DNA from: EX4572-165 sp002254885
Lineage (GTDB): Archaea; Thermoplasmatota; E2; DHVEG-1
Direction of reading: 5' to 3'
Assembly: GCA_029939595.1 (NCBI GenBank)
Contig: JAOZSQ010000006.1
Span: 1-61,215, forward strand
DNA length: 61,215 nucleotides
Below the pieces are notes generated by a model. The model did not search any database, had not been told where the DNA came from, and worked only from the letters and a program-made list of their open reading frames with translations. Made by a program: the position numbers and the translations under genes. Below, piece by piece: positions 26,390 through 35,067 of this stretch; the stretch's first letter is position 1; each line of letters opens with the position of its first letter.

Positions 26390-27736
26390 ATGGAAAAGGT
26401 TGAAGAAAAAAAATTATTAGAAAAAGCACATAAACCAGGTAAAGACGCAATGAAACTTCATCCATTTTACAAAGGGAAAATTGAGGTTATTCCTAAATGT
26501 CGCATAAAAAACTTTGATGATTTTGGAATTTGGTATACTCCAGGTGTAGCAGAACCTTGTAGAGACATTCAAAAAAACCCAATAAAAGTATATGATCATA
26601 CAAACAAATGGAACACAATAGCAGTAGTAAGTGATGGAACAAGGGTTCTTGGATTGGGAGATATTGGACCTGAGGCGGGACTTCCTGTAATGGAAGGAAA
26701 ATCTTTACTTTTTAAATATCTCGGTGGAATAGATGCTCATCCAATATGTCTAGACACAAAAAACCCAGAAGAAATCATACAAGCAGTGAAATGGTTAAAA
26801 CCTAGTTATGGTGGAATTAATTTAGAAGATATTGCAAGTCCAAAATGTTTTGATATACTAGATAGACTCAGAAAAGAAATGGATATACCGGTTTGGCACG
26901 ATGATCAACAAGGAACTGCAACAATCGTAACAGCAGGGGCAATAAATGCATTAAAACTAGTAGGGAAAAATCTTAACACAGCATTAGTTACTATGATTGG
27001 GACAGGCGCTGCTAATATCGCGATTGCCAGGGTTTTAATTGCGGCAGGAATCAAACAACAAAACATCATCATGGTAGATAGTAAGGGAATCTTGAATTCA
27101 TCACGAAAAGATCTTGAAAAAAACAAAAAGATCAACCATATAAAATGGGAAATGGCACTAAAATCTAATGCTGAGAACCGAACAGGATCTATTAAAGATG
27201 CATTTAAGAATGCAGATATCTGTATTGCAGCAAGTAAACCAGGGCCAGGAACCATTAAAAAAGAATGGATTAAAACCATGTCTGATGATTCCATTGTTTT
27301 TGCAACAGCAAACCCCATTCCTGAGATATGGCCTTGGGAGGCAGAAGATGCAGGAGTCAAAATCTTTGCAACCGGAAGATCTGACTTTCCAAATCAAATT
27401 AATAACTCGCTAGGATTCCCAGGTATTTTTAGAGGAACTCTTGATGTACGAGCTGAAACAATCACAGATGAAATGTGTATAGCAGCAGCATATGAACTTG
27501 CAAAAACAGCAGAAGATGCAGGATTAACAGAAACATCTATTGTTCCAACAATGGATAATTGGGAGGTGTTCCCAAGAGAAGCAGCTGCTGTTGGAATGAA
27601 AGCAATAAGTCAAGGAATCGCAAGAGTAAAACCATCCCGTCAAGAACTATATGATAATTCAATGCAGATTATAAAAAAAGCACGTGATCAAACACAGCTT
27701 ATGATGGAACATGGTTTTATTAAAGATGGAATTTAA
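26390..27736 (+). CDS. Malic enzyme (malate dehydrogenase, decarboxylating)
   Basis: 448 residues from ATG 26390, which has GGTG six bases upstream; an ATG at 26378 is in frame. Short bacterial/archaeal malic enzyme without the C-terminal phosphotransacetylase domain. WYTPGVAEPC with the catalytic Tyr region, SDGTRVLGLGDIGPEAGLPVMEGKSLL, metal ligands in NLEDIASPKC and PVWHDDQQGTATI, and Rossmann motif IGTGAANIAIARV. Interconverts malate and pyruvate plus CO2 with NAD(P). A clear hairpin plus T-run follows. Neighbouring por and hydrogenase suggest a role in balancing pyridine nucleotides and pyruvate. Confidence 0.94.
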   Translation: MEKVEEKKLLEKAHKPGKDAMKLHPFYKGKIEVIPKCRIKNFDDFGIWYTPGVAEPCRDIQKNPIKVYDHTNKWNTIAVVSDGTRVLGLGDIGPEAGLPVMEGKSLLFKYLGGIDAHPICLDTKNPEEIIQAVKWLKPSYGGINLEDIASPKCFDILDRLRKEMDIPVWHDDQQGTATIVTAGAINALKLVGKNLNTALVTMIGTGAANIAIARVLIAAGIKQQNIIMVDSKGILNSSRKDLEKNKKINHIKWEMALKSNAENRTGSIKDAFKNADICIAASKPGPGTIKKEWIKTMSDDSIVFATANPIPEIWPWEAEDAGVKIFATGRSDFPNQINNSLGFPGIFRGTLDVRAETITDEMCIAAAYELAKTAEDAGLTETSIVPTMDNWEVFPREAAAVGMKAISQGIARVKPSRQELYDNSMQIIKKARDQTQLMMEHGFIKDGI

Positions 27737-27738
27737 GA

Positions 27739-27766
27739 TTGTAAAATGATTTATTTTACAATTTTT
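27739..27766 (+). terminator. Hairpin terminator after malic enzyme
   Basis: Nine-base perfect arms (TTGTAAAAT at 27739-27747 and ATTTTACAA at 27753-27761) with a five-base loop, followed by TTTTT. Sits just after the malic enzyme stop and before the hydrogenase promoter region. Confidence 0.6.
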
Positions 27767-27926
27767 ATCACTTTATTGTTAATATAATCATAAATATATT
27801 TAATAAAATGTTTAATTATGGATATCATTTCTAAAATATCTTTATTCATAACCCTTATTAATAGGAAGTTGATATTGAAAATTTAAAGAAATTCTCTAAA
27901 ACAAGGGGGTTTTTTGAGGTTAAAAA

Positions 27927-29855
27927 ATGAAAATAATATCAAAAAATGATTTCAATAAATTTATCGATGTATTAATTGAAGATGAAATATATGATATTGA
28001 AGGGGTGAAAGCCAAAGGAAACACTTTTGTCTTTGGACCTCTTGACTCATCAGAAGAATTACGTCTTGATTATGATACAACAATTCTTCCACCTAAAAAA
28101 TATTTTCTTCCACAATATGAAACATTAATGAAAGCAAATATTGATTCACCATTTAAACTTGAAGAAAATGAACAAGAAAAACAAAAGATTATTGTTGGAA
28201 TTCATCCTTATGATCTAATTGCAATTCAACAAATGGATGCATATTATTTAGATACAGATATTTCACAGGCATATCTTCAAAGAAGAAAAAATTCGATTCT
28301 TATTGGTTCAGATGTTCTAAATGTCAGTGAACGAGCATTTTTTGGGAGTATGAATACATCTTTTATCGAAGATGGCTTTGATTTATATATCACAGATTTG
28401 GGCAATAGAATAGCAATAGATGTTGGTTCAAAAAAAGGTGAAGAATTGCTTAAAAAAGCATCAAAAGTAAGAGATGCAAATGCTGTTGATAAACAAAAAG
28501 TTAAGGCAATTCAAATAGCTGCACAAGGAAAAGCAAAACGTGGCATGAAAATTGATCCAAAACAATGTTACAGTCTATTAGAACAAAACTATGATAGTAA
28601 AGTATGGGATTCACAATCTGAAAAATGTCTTGCCTGTGGAACCTGTACTATGGTATGTCCAACATGTTTTTGTTATGATGTAGTTGATGAGATTGATCTA
28701 AAAAATCAGGGAAAACGTGTTCGTACTTGGGATGGATGTCTGCTTCGTCAATTTACAGAAGTTGCAGGTGGGGAGATATTCCGAGAAGATATTAAAGAAC
28801 GATATCGTCATCGTTTTTATAGAAAAGGGAAATATATGCCAGATCGTTTAGGGTTTGTAGCATGTGTTGGTTGTGGAAGATGTTCAACTCAATGTATACC
28901 AGATATTGCAGATCCTGTTAAAGTTATCAACCTTGTTTTTGATGAATCTGAATCTATTTTAAATGAGCAGAAAGACCGTCCTGTAACTATGAATGTTAAA
29001 GTTTCAGAGGTGGATTCAGATAAAGCAAAATCTTTGCATCATACTAATCCTGCAACAATTAAACGAGTAGAATCGTTAACAAAGACAGAAAAATTATTTG
29101 AAATCTCTTTAGATTCGAATGAAAAACTAGGGCATAATCCAGGTCAATTTGTTGAAGTATCTCTCATGGGAATTGGTGAAGCACCGATCTCAATTTCATC
29201 ACCTCCTGGAAGTCAGACATTTGAGTTGGTTGTTAGAAAAATTGGGGAAGTTACAAATAAGCTTCATGAACTTAAAAAAGGAGATAAAATTGGTATTAGA
29301 GGTCCTTTTGGACATGGATTTGATGTTGAGGAATTAAAGGGTCGTGATTTATTATTTATTGCAGGTGGATTGGGACTACCTCCTTTAAGATCTCTTATTA
29401 ATTTTATCGTTGATAAGAAAAATCGTAAGGATTATGGTGAAGTTTTTATTTTATATGGGTGTAAAGAACCATGTGAATTGTTATTTCAATCTGAGGTTGA
29501 ATCTTGGGATGATAGGTCTGATATTCATCATCTAAGAACTGTTGATAAATGTCCAGAGGGTGATTGTTGGGATGGACAGGTTGGTCTTATCACAAAACTT
29601 ATACCTCAATTAAAATTTGATACGAAAAACACGATTTGTACTATTGTTGGACCTCCTGTAATGTATCCATTTTGTATTCAAATCCTAGAAGATTTAGGAG
29701 TTCCTGATGATCATATCATTGTGTCTCTTGAAAGAAGAATGAAATGTGGTGTTGGAAAATGTGGTCATTGTCAAATAAATCATCTGTATGTCTGCAAAGA
29801 TGGTCCTGTTTTCAATTATAAGGATATTAAAGATTTACCGGAGGCATTTGCATGA
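27927..29855 (+). CDS. Sulfhydrogenase beta and gamma subunits fused (HydB-HydG)
   Basis: 642 residues. Residues about 1-345 match the beta subunit: an N-terminal Fe-S/electron-transfer domain, then two [4Fe-4S] motifs at C234-x2-C-x2-C-x3-C (CLACGTCTMVC, PTC after) and C313-x2-C-x2-C-x3-C (CVGCGRCSTQC). Residues about 370-640 match the gamma subunit: an FAD domain (SISSPPG, IRGPFGHGF), an NAD(P) domain (IAGGLGLPPL) and a final [2Fe-2S]-type cysteine set (MKCGVGKCGHC, then VC). In Pyrococcus these are two genes, hydB and hydG. It would pass electrons between the NiFe subunits and NAD(P)H. Start has GAGGT six bases upstream; overlaps the next gene by four bases. Confidence 0.92.
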   Translation: MKIISKNDFNKFIDVLIEDEIYDIEGVKAKGNTFVFGPLDSSEELRLDYDTTILPPKKYFLPQYETLMKANIDSPFKLEENEQEKQKIIVGIHPYDLIAIQQMDAYYLDTDISQAYLQRRKNSILIGSDVLNVSERAFFGSMNTSFIEDGFDLYITDLGNRIAIDVGSKKGEELLKKASKVRDANAVDKQKVKAIQIAAQGKAKRGMKIDPKQCYSLLEQNYDSKVWDSQSEKCLACGTCTMVCPTCFCYDVVDEIDLKNQGKRVRTWDGCLLRQFTEVAGGEIFREDIKERYRHRFYRKGKYMPDRLGFVACVGCGRCSTQCIPDIADPVKVINLVFDESESILNEQKDRPVTMNVKVSEVDSDKAKSLHHTNPATIKRVESLTKTEKLFEISLDSNEKLGHNPGQFVEVSLMGIGEAPISISSPPGSQTFELVVRKIGEVTNKLHELKKGDKIGIRGPFGHGFDVEELKGRDLLFIAGGLGLPPLRSLINFIVDKKNRKDYGEVFILYGCKEPCELLFQSEVESWDDRSDIHHLRTVDKCPEGDCWDGQVGLITKLIPQLKFDTKNTICTIVGPPVMYPFCIQILEDLGVPDDHIIVSLERRMKCGVGKCGHCQINHLYVCKDGPVFNYKDIKDLPEAFA

Positions 29856-30640
29856 AACCAAAAGTTGCATTTTTTGATTTTGCCAGTTGTGAAGGTTGTC
29901 AACTGCAAATTGCAAATCTAGAAGAACAAATAATTGATGTTTTAGATGTTGTTGATATTGTTGCATTTCGAGAAATAATGACGGATGATTCGGAATCATA
30001 TGACATTGCATTTGTTGAAGGGTCCATCACTCGACCTATTGATGAAAAACGAATTAAAAAAATACGAAAAAATGCAAAAATCCTTGTTGCTCTTGGAGCG
30101 TGTGCACATTTGGGAGGGGTACAAAAATTAGGAAATCAATGGACTTCAAAAGAAAATCTTAAACATGTTTATCCACAAGCATCATCAATGGTCATCTCCG
30201 ATTCTAATCCATTTTTTGAAAAACCAAAACAAAAAGCATTAGATGAAGTTGTGAAAGTGGATTTTATACTGCCGGGTTGCCCTATTGATAAAGGTGAATT
30301 TGTTAAATTGGTTTCAGCTCTACTTCATGGGAAAAAACCGTCAATTCCAGATTACTCAGTCTGTGTGGAATGTAAAAAAGCTGAAAATGAATGTTTATTT
30401 ACAATTGGAAAATTCTGTATGGGGCCCCTTGCAAGAGCAGGATGTGGAGCAATTTGTCCAACATATGGCAATGAATGTGAAGCATGCAGAGGATATGTCA
30501 GTCATCCTCATGAAAATGCACATTTTGCAGTTTTAGAAAAATATGGTTTGGATCCTGATGAAATTTTACATAGAAAAACCATGTTTACATATAGATATCA
30601 TGAAAAGAAAGATCAAAACAAAAAGGAGGAAGCCAAATGA
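29852..30640 (+). CDS. hydD: Sulfhydrogenase delta subunit (NiFe small subunit)
   Basis: 262 residues. The NiFe small-subunit fold: FDFASCEGCQLQIAN with the proximal-cluster cysteines, VEGSITRP, ALGACAHLGG and PGCPIDKGEF. A C-terminal set of cysteines (CVECKKAENEC, CMGPLARAGCGAICP, CEACRG) holds further clusters. Cytoplasmic, with no Tat signal, matching group 3 bidirectional hydrogenases. Overlaps both neighbours by four bases. Confidence 0.94.
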   Translation: MKPKVAFFDFASCEGCQLQIANLEEQIIDVLDVVDIVAFREIMTDDSESYDIAFVEGSITRPIDEKRIKKIRKNAKILVALGACAHLGGVQKLGNQWTSKENLKHVYPQASSMVISDSNPFFEKPKQKALDEVVKVDFILPGCPIDKGEFVKLVSALLHGKKPSIPDYSVCVECKKAENECLFTIGKFCMGPLARAGCGAICPTYGNECEACRGYVSHPHENAHFAVLEKYGLDPDEILHRKTMFTYRYHEKKDQNKKEEAK

Positions 30641-31938
30641 GCAAGGAAGTATCAATCAATGTAGAACATCTCACAAGAGTTGAGGGCCATGGAAACATTA
30701 TCATGAATGCAAAAAGTGGCAACATCAAAAAAATTGAATGGCAGGTTTCTGAGGCTCCACGTTTCTTTGAATCCTTTGTAAGAGGAAGACCCTACAATGA
30801 ATTATCTCATATTACCTCACGAATTTGTGGGATTTGTTCAATAGGACATTCTCTTGCATCATTAAAAGCAACAGAAGCAGCAATGGACATATCCATTTCA
30901 GATCAAACAAAACTCCTAAGAAAACTTGCATTACATGGAGAAAATATGCAGAGTCATATTTTACATGTAGGGTATCTAGTTGCACCGGATCTATTTGGTG
31001 TGGGAAGCGTGGTTCCTTTGGTTTCTTCGGCAACAGAAATTGTTAAAAAAATTATTTCATTACACCGACTTGCAAATGAATTAAGTGATTTCATTTGTGG
31101 TAGAACAATTCATCCAATTTCATTAATACCTGGTGGTTTTTCACATGTTCCATCTGAAAAACAATTTATAGCTATGAAAAAACGTTTAGAGGAAATGATA
31201 CCGGTTTGTGATGATGTTGCGACAGTAATTTTAGATAATGCAGGAAAATTACCTGATTTTTCAAGAGAAACTGAATATATAGCACTCACATCAAAAGATG
31301 AATACGCATTTTATGATGGTAAGGTTGGATCAACTGATACTGACCCAATTGAAGTTTCAGAATATGAATCTATTGTCAATGAGTTTGTTGTCCCTCAATC
31401 AACTGCAAAATATTGTAAACATAAGAGAGAATCATATATGGTTGGTGCGATTGCTAGATTTAATTTAAATTCGTCTCAATTAACACCGCTTGCAAAGGAA
31501 TGGGCGAAACGTTTTTCCTTGAAACCGGTGACATATAATCCTTTTATGAATAATGTTGCCCAAGTTGTAGAATTTGTTCATTCGGTTGAAGATTCAATAA
31601 ATTTGATTGATAAGGTTATTGAAAATGGTTTGAAAACTGATGAAAAACCTGATATTAAAATAAAGGCTGGTAGAGGAATCAGTGCTATTGAGGTTCCACG
31701 AGGAATTCTTTTCCATGATTACACATACAATAAACAAGGTATATGTACCAAGGCAAATTGTGTGATTCCAACAAATCAAAATCATAATAATATTCAGCAG
31801 GATATGCAAGCTTTCGCTCCAACTCTTCTAGATAAACCTGAAAAAGAAATTGAGTTAAATCTTGAAATGCTTGTAAGAGCATATGATCCATGTATCTCTT
31901 GTAGTACACATTTTTTAGATGTCAAATTTGAAAAATGA
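30637..31938 (+). CDS. hydA: Sulfhydrogenase alpha subunit (NiFe large subunit)
   Basis: 433 residues. The N-terminal nickel ligands are in RICGICSIGHS and the C-terminal pair in DPCISCSTH, followed by the tail FLDVKFEK that the maturation protease should remove after His. HGENMQSH at about 106 is conserved in the family. Carries the NiFe site for reversible H2 oxidation and production, and in the Pyrococcus family also reduces sulfur or polysulfide. Group 3b assignment is inferred from the subunit set. Confidence 0.95.
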   Translation: MSKEVSINVEHLTRVEGHGNIIMNAKSGNIKKIEWQVSEAPRFFESFVRGRPYNELSHITSRICGICSIGHSLASLKATEAAMDISISDQTKLLRKLALHGENMQSHILHVGYLVAPDLFGVGSVVPLVSSATEIVKKIISLHRLANELSDFICGRTIHPISLIPGGFSHVPSEKQFIAMKKRLEEMIPVCDDVATVILDNAGKLPDFSRETEYIALTSKDEYAFYDGKVGSTDTDPIEVSEYESIVNEFVVPQSTAKYCKHKRESYMVGAIARFNLNSSQLTPLAKEWAKRFSLKPVTYNPFMNNVAQVVEFVHSVEDSINLIDKVIENGLKTDEKPDIKIKAGRGISAIEVPRGILFHDYTYNKQGICTKANCVIPTNQNHNNIQQDMQAFAPTLLDKPEKEIELNLEMLVRAYDPCISCSTHFLDVKFEK

Positions 31939-31984
31939 AAACACATCTTAACCTTACTTGCATAAAAGATGAATAAAGGTGATC

Positions 31985-32464
31985 ATGGAAAATTCAAATG
32001 CAGTTATTGGGATAGGTAATCCATATCGATCTGATGATGGAATTGGAATCTATTTAGTAAATAAGATACGAAAAAAGGAACATAAAGAATTCTCCAAGGT
32101 TGATTTCATTGATGGTGGAACTGGTGGAATGAACCTTTTTCACCTTATTTCCATGTATGAAGCAGTTATCCTTGTTGATGCAGTTTTTTTTGAGGGAAAA
32201 CCTGGTGAATATCTCTTTTTTTCAACTAATGAAATCCATTCTTCAAATAAGATAACTTCAACTGTTTCAACACATGGTTCAGATATTTTTACAGTTATAA
32301 AAAGTATTAAAGATATTAAAGAGAACCCGCCGCAGATATATGTTTTTGGTATTCAACCAGCATCTGTTTCTCTTTCAGATAAATTTTCAGAAGAGATATC
32401 AGAAAACATTCCTTTATTCATCCAAAAATTAGAAAGTGAAATAAAAAGAATCCTTGTCGTTTAG
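31985..32464 (+). CDS. Hydrogenase maturation protease
   Basis: 159 residues from ATG 31985; a GTG at 31979 is in frame. Family signature IGIGNPYRSDDGIG at the N terminus with the Ni-sensing acidic residue, a second Asp in LVDAVFF and a His in STHGSD. It clips the C-terminal tail of HydA once nickel is inserted. It directly follows hydA, and a single dedicated protease fits the eight-residue tail visible there. Converges with rnfB, separated by 11 bases. Confidence 0.92.
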   Translation: MENSNAVIGIGNPYRSDDGIGIYLVNKIRKKEHKEFSKVDFIDGGTGGMNLFHLISMYEAVILVDAVFFEGKPGEYLFFSTNEIHSSNKITSTVSTHGSDIFTVIKSIKDIKENPPQIYVFGIQPASVSLSDKFSEEISENIPLFIQKLESEIKRILVV

Positions 32465-32475
32465 GTCATTATGTA

Positions 32476-33297
32476 CTATTTTCCAGTTCTTTCAAGTATT
32501 ACTTTCTTTGGACATTTCTCAATAGCAGCAGATGCAAGAAGACATTTCTCTGGATCAAAGACTGGAAGATCCTTTTTATCATTCCAAGTGACCTCATCGT
32601 TCTCAGATGCTTTTACACATAACCTACAATGAATGCAACCAAGTGAGCACCTTTCCCTACTAGGGATATTCTTTTTAGAAAGATAATTACATGCCAGATA
32701 CTGAGGCATTTTAGCAGGAATAATCTCAATTAGGTTCTGAGGGCATTCCTTTGTACAAAGTCCACATCCAATACATTTACCAGGGTCGATTATCGAAATC
32801 TTTTTTTCTGGATCAATTGAGATTGCATTTTCTGGACAAACATTTACACAATCGCCAAAACCAATACAACCATAAGGACATTTCTTAAAACCTGCTGAAA
32901 GTTGAGCAGCAGCCTTACAAGTATTAATTCCCTTATACTCATAGAGAATTTCAGAATTGCCACTACAATGGACAACAGCAACCTTTTTATCACCGGCTGA
33001 AAGATCAACTCCAAGAGCATTACCAAGAGCATTTACTTTTTTATCATCATTCATAAGAACCATACACGGGCTAGTCTTCAATATATCGATATCATTTGCA
33101 ATCTTACCTGCGTAGGCAAAACAACCTGGGTGACCACAGGCACCACAGTTCATTCCTGGAAGAAATTTTGAAATTTCCTCAGTTTTCTTTAAGAGCCTAT
33201 CTTCTTCAGGGAGGAATCTGTTTGCCAAAAAAATTGCAATACCACAACCCATACCAACAAGTGTTAGGAAAACAATAATCAGTATTGTATTATCCAT
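32476..33297 (-). CDS. rnfB: Rnf complex subunit B (ferredoxin-type)
   Basis: 273 residues. N-terminal membrane helix (about 5-25), a [4Fe-4S] domain with MNCGACGHPGCFAYAGKI and a distant Cys (PCMVL), then several ferredoxin motifs: CPYGCIGFGDCVNVCP, CIGCGLCTKECP and CSLGCIHCRLC. The entry point for ferredoxin electrons on the cytoplasmic side of the Na+/H+-pumping ferredoxin:acceptor oxidoreductase. Last gene of apbE-rnfCDGEAB, starting right at the rnfA stop. Confidence 0.95.
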   Translation of the reverse strand: MDNTILIIVFLTLVGMGCGIAIFLANRFLPEEDRLLKKTEEISKFLPGMNCGACGHPGCFAYAGKIANDIDILKTSPCMVLMNDDKKVNALGNALGVDLSAGDKKVAVVHCSGNSEILYEYKGINTCKAAAQLSAGFKKCPYGCIGFGDCVNVCPENAISIDPEKKISIIDPGKCIGCGLCTKECPQNLIEIIPAKMPQYLACNYLSKKNIPSRERCSLGCIHCRLCVKASENDEVTWNDKKDLPVFDPEKCLLASAAIEKCPKKVILERTGK

Positions 33298-33879
33298 TTA
33301 AATCATTCCTCCAAAAGCAAGAAATGCAATACCAAGAATCGTTGCAATAAGAAATGCGACAGGCATACCTTTGAAAGCTTCTGGAACATCAGCAAGATCC
33401 AACCTCTCTCGAATACCAGACATAATAGCAAGAACTAAGGTAAAACCAACACCAGCACCAAGAGAACTAACAATGGTTTCAGGAAGGTTAAATGCTTGAT
33501 CAACATTAATAAATGTAACACCAAGAACCGCACAGTTAGTTGTTATCAATGGAAGATAAATGCCAAGAGAATTGTATAGGTCAACATTGGTCCTACGAAT
33601 TGTGATTTCAAGAATCTGAACAAGAGATGCTATAACTAAAATAAAAATTGCAGTTCTCATATAGATAATGTCAAATGGTACAAGCAATTGATAGAAAAGC
33701 AACCAAGAGACAACGGATGCAGCAAGCATAACAAGAATAACCGCAAGGCCCATACTCACAGCACTTGACAGTTTCTTTGAGACGCCAAAGAATGGGCAAA
33801 GTCCTAGGAATTTTGCAAGAACAAAGTTGTTCACAAGCGCCATCATGATGAATATTGAAAAAAGATTATCCACTCTCAA
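33298..33879 (-). CDS. rnfA: Rnf complex subunit A
   Basis: 193 residues with about six membrane helices. VNNFVLAKFLGLCPFFGVS near the N terminus is the diagnostic RnfA/NqrE motif, with the Cys that helps bind the membrane-embedded iron-sulfur centre shared with RnfE; NCAVLG in the middle is the second half of that site. Overlaps rnfE by 14 bases. Forms the ion-translocating core. Confidence 0.95.
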   Translation of the reverse strand: MRVDNLFSIFIMMALVNNFVLAKFLGLCPFFGVSKKLSSAVSMGLAVILVMLAASVVSWLLFYQLLVPFDIIYMRTAIFILVIASLVQILEITIRRTNVDLYNSLGIYLPLITTNCAVLGVTFINVDQAFNLPETIVSSLGAGVGFTLVLAIMSGIRERLDLADVPEAFKGMPVAFLIATILGIAFLAFGGMI

Positions 33880-34480
33880 TCACCCCTATATAACGAAGAG
33901 TTGCAAGCAAGCAACCTAACACAAGAAATGCACCCATTGGAAGAATAAAAACTGACATGGGATTATCAAATAAGCCAGGGGCAGAAAAGATATGAGTTCC
34001 AAAAACTGTTATCTCACCGGTTCCTAGAAGCTGTCTAAAAAAGGAAATAATGGTAATAGCAAGTCCAAAGCCAATACCCATTCCAAACGCATCAGCAATC
34101 GAATCGGCAAGAGTATTTTTGGATGCAAATGCTTCTGCCCTACCAAGTATAATACAGTTAACTACAATAAGTGGAATGAAAATACCAAGAGACTTAGAAA
34201 GATCTGGCATAAATGCCTTCATAGAAAGATCGACAATTGTTACAAGAGACGCAATAATTACAATAAATACTGGAATGCGAACACGATCTGGTGTAACACC
34301 ACGGATAAGTGAAACAATAATATTGGCCGAAATCAAAACAAACATAACAGCAGCAGTCATACCAAAAGCATTATCAATAGACGTACTAACAGCAAGTGTT
34401 GGACAAAGACCGAGTAGAAGAACAAATACAGGGTTTTCAGTTAATAATCCATTTTTAAGATTTTTCAATAGATTAATCAT
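33866..34480 (-). CDS. rnfE: Rnf complex subunit E
   Basis: 204 residues and six predicted membrane helices, a paralogue of RnfA in inverted topology. ENPVFVLLLGLCPTLAVSTS and VNCIILGRAEAFA are the conserved cysteine-containing segments. Pairs with RnfA to make the membrane iron-sulfur site and ion path. Two bases separate it from rnfG. Confidence 0.95.
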   Translation of the reverse strand: MINLLKNLKNGLLTENPVFVLLLGLCPTLAVSTSIDNAFGMTAAVMFVLISANIIVSLIRGVTPDRVRIPVFIVIIASLVTIVDLSMKAFMPDLSKSLGIFIPLIVVNCIILGRAEAFASKNTLADSIADAFGMGIGFGLAITIISFFRQLLGTGEITVFGTHIFSAPGLFDNPMSVFILPMGAFLVLGCLLATLRYIGVIESG

Positions 34481-34482
34481 GT

Positions 34483-35067
34483 TTAGGACACCTCCACTGA
34501 TGAAACCAGTTCAACAAGAGAATCAAATCTAGCTTCAATTGAGGAAACTATACCATTTATAACTCCTTTTGAACTAATAGTTGCACCAGAGATAGCATCA
34601 ATAGCCCCACCGGTTTTACTAAGCTCAATACCAGAAAATGCAACTCCCATAAACTGATTTTGGAACGATGATTTGGTGATCTTATCTCCAAGACCTGGGG
34701 TTTCTGAGTGAGATATTACGGATAATCCTCGAATTATTAGATCATCAGTTGAAATTATATTCGTTGGTTCTAAAGCAACCAAAAGCTCAATAGTTCCACC
34801 ATAACCCGAACCCGTTGCTTTTACTGCATAACCTGCAATGTCATCATTTGTAAAAACAATATAACAATCATTTGCGTCATTACTTGTAAAATCGGTCATA
34901 TCTGCAAAATGAACACTTAATTTTTCTTTAAATGCATCAAGTTTTGCAGTCTCTATTTTTTCATAAGTTATACTATTAACATATGCAAGAGCTATAACTG
35001 AAACACATACTACTACGGTAAGGAAAAGAATTGGAATGATGTCTACCTTGAAATTGGTTTTTCTCAT
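34483..35067 (-). CDS. rnfG: Rnf complex subunit G (covalent FMN)
   Basis: 194 residues. One N-terminal membrane anchor (about 10-30) and an extracytoplasmic FMN-binding domain. The flavinylation site is in DAISGATISSKGV near 170, where the Thr of SGAT receives FMN by phosphoester bond; the ApbE homologue of this operon is the expected transferase. Overlaps rnfD by four bases. Confidence 0.95.
   Translation of the reverse strand: MRKTNFKVDIIPILFLTVVVCVSVIALAYVNSITYEKIETAKLDAFKEKLSVHFADMTDFTSNDANDCYIVFTNDDIAGYAVKATGSGYGGTIELLVALEPTNIISTDDLIIRGLSVISHSETPGLGDKITKSSFQNQFMGVAFSGIELSKTGGAIDAISGATISSKGVINGIVSSIEARFDSLVELVSSVEVS

Noticed and set aside
26905..27360. Antisense 151-codon frame within malic enzyme
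   Set aside because: Covers conserved catalytic and Rossmann regions of the real gene and shows no domain of its own.
34050..34532. Antisense 160-codon frame over rnfE
   Set aside because: Opposite a multi-helix membrane gene; shadow frames of such genes often stay open, and the peptide resembles no protein.
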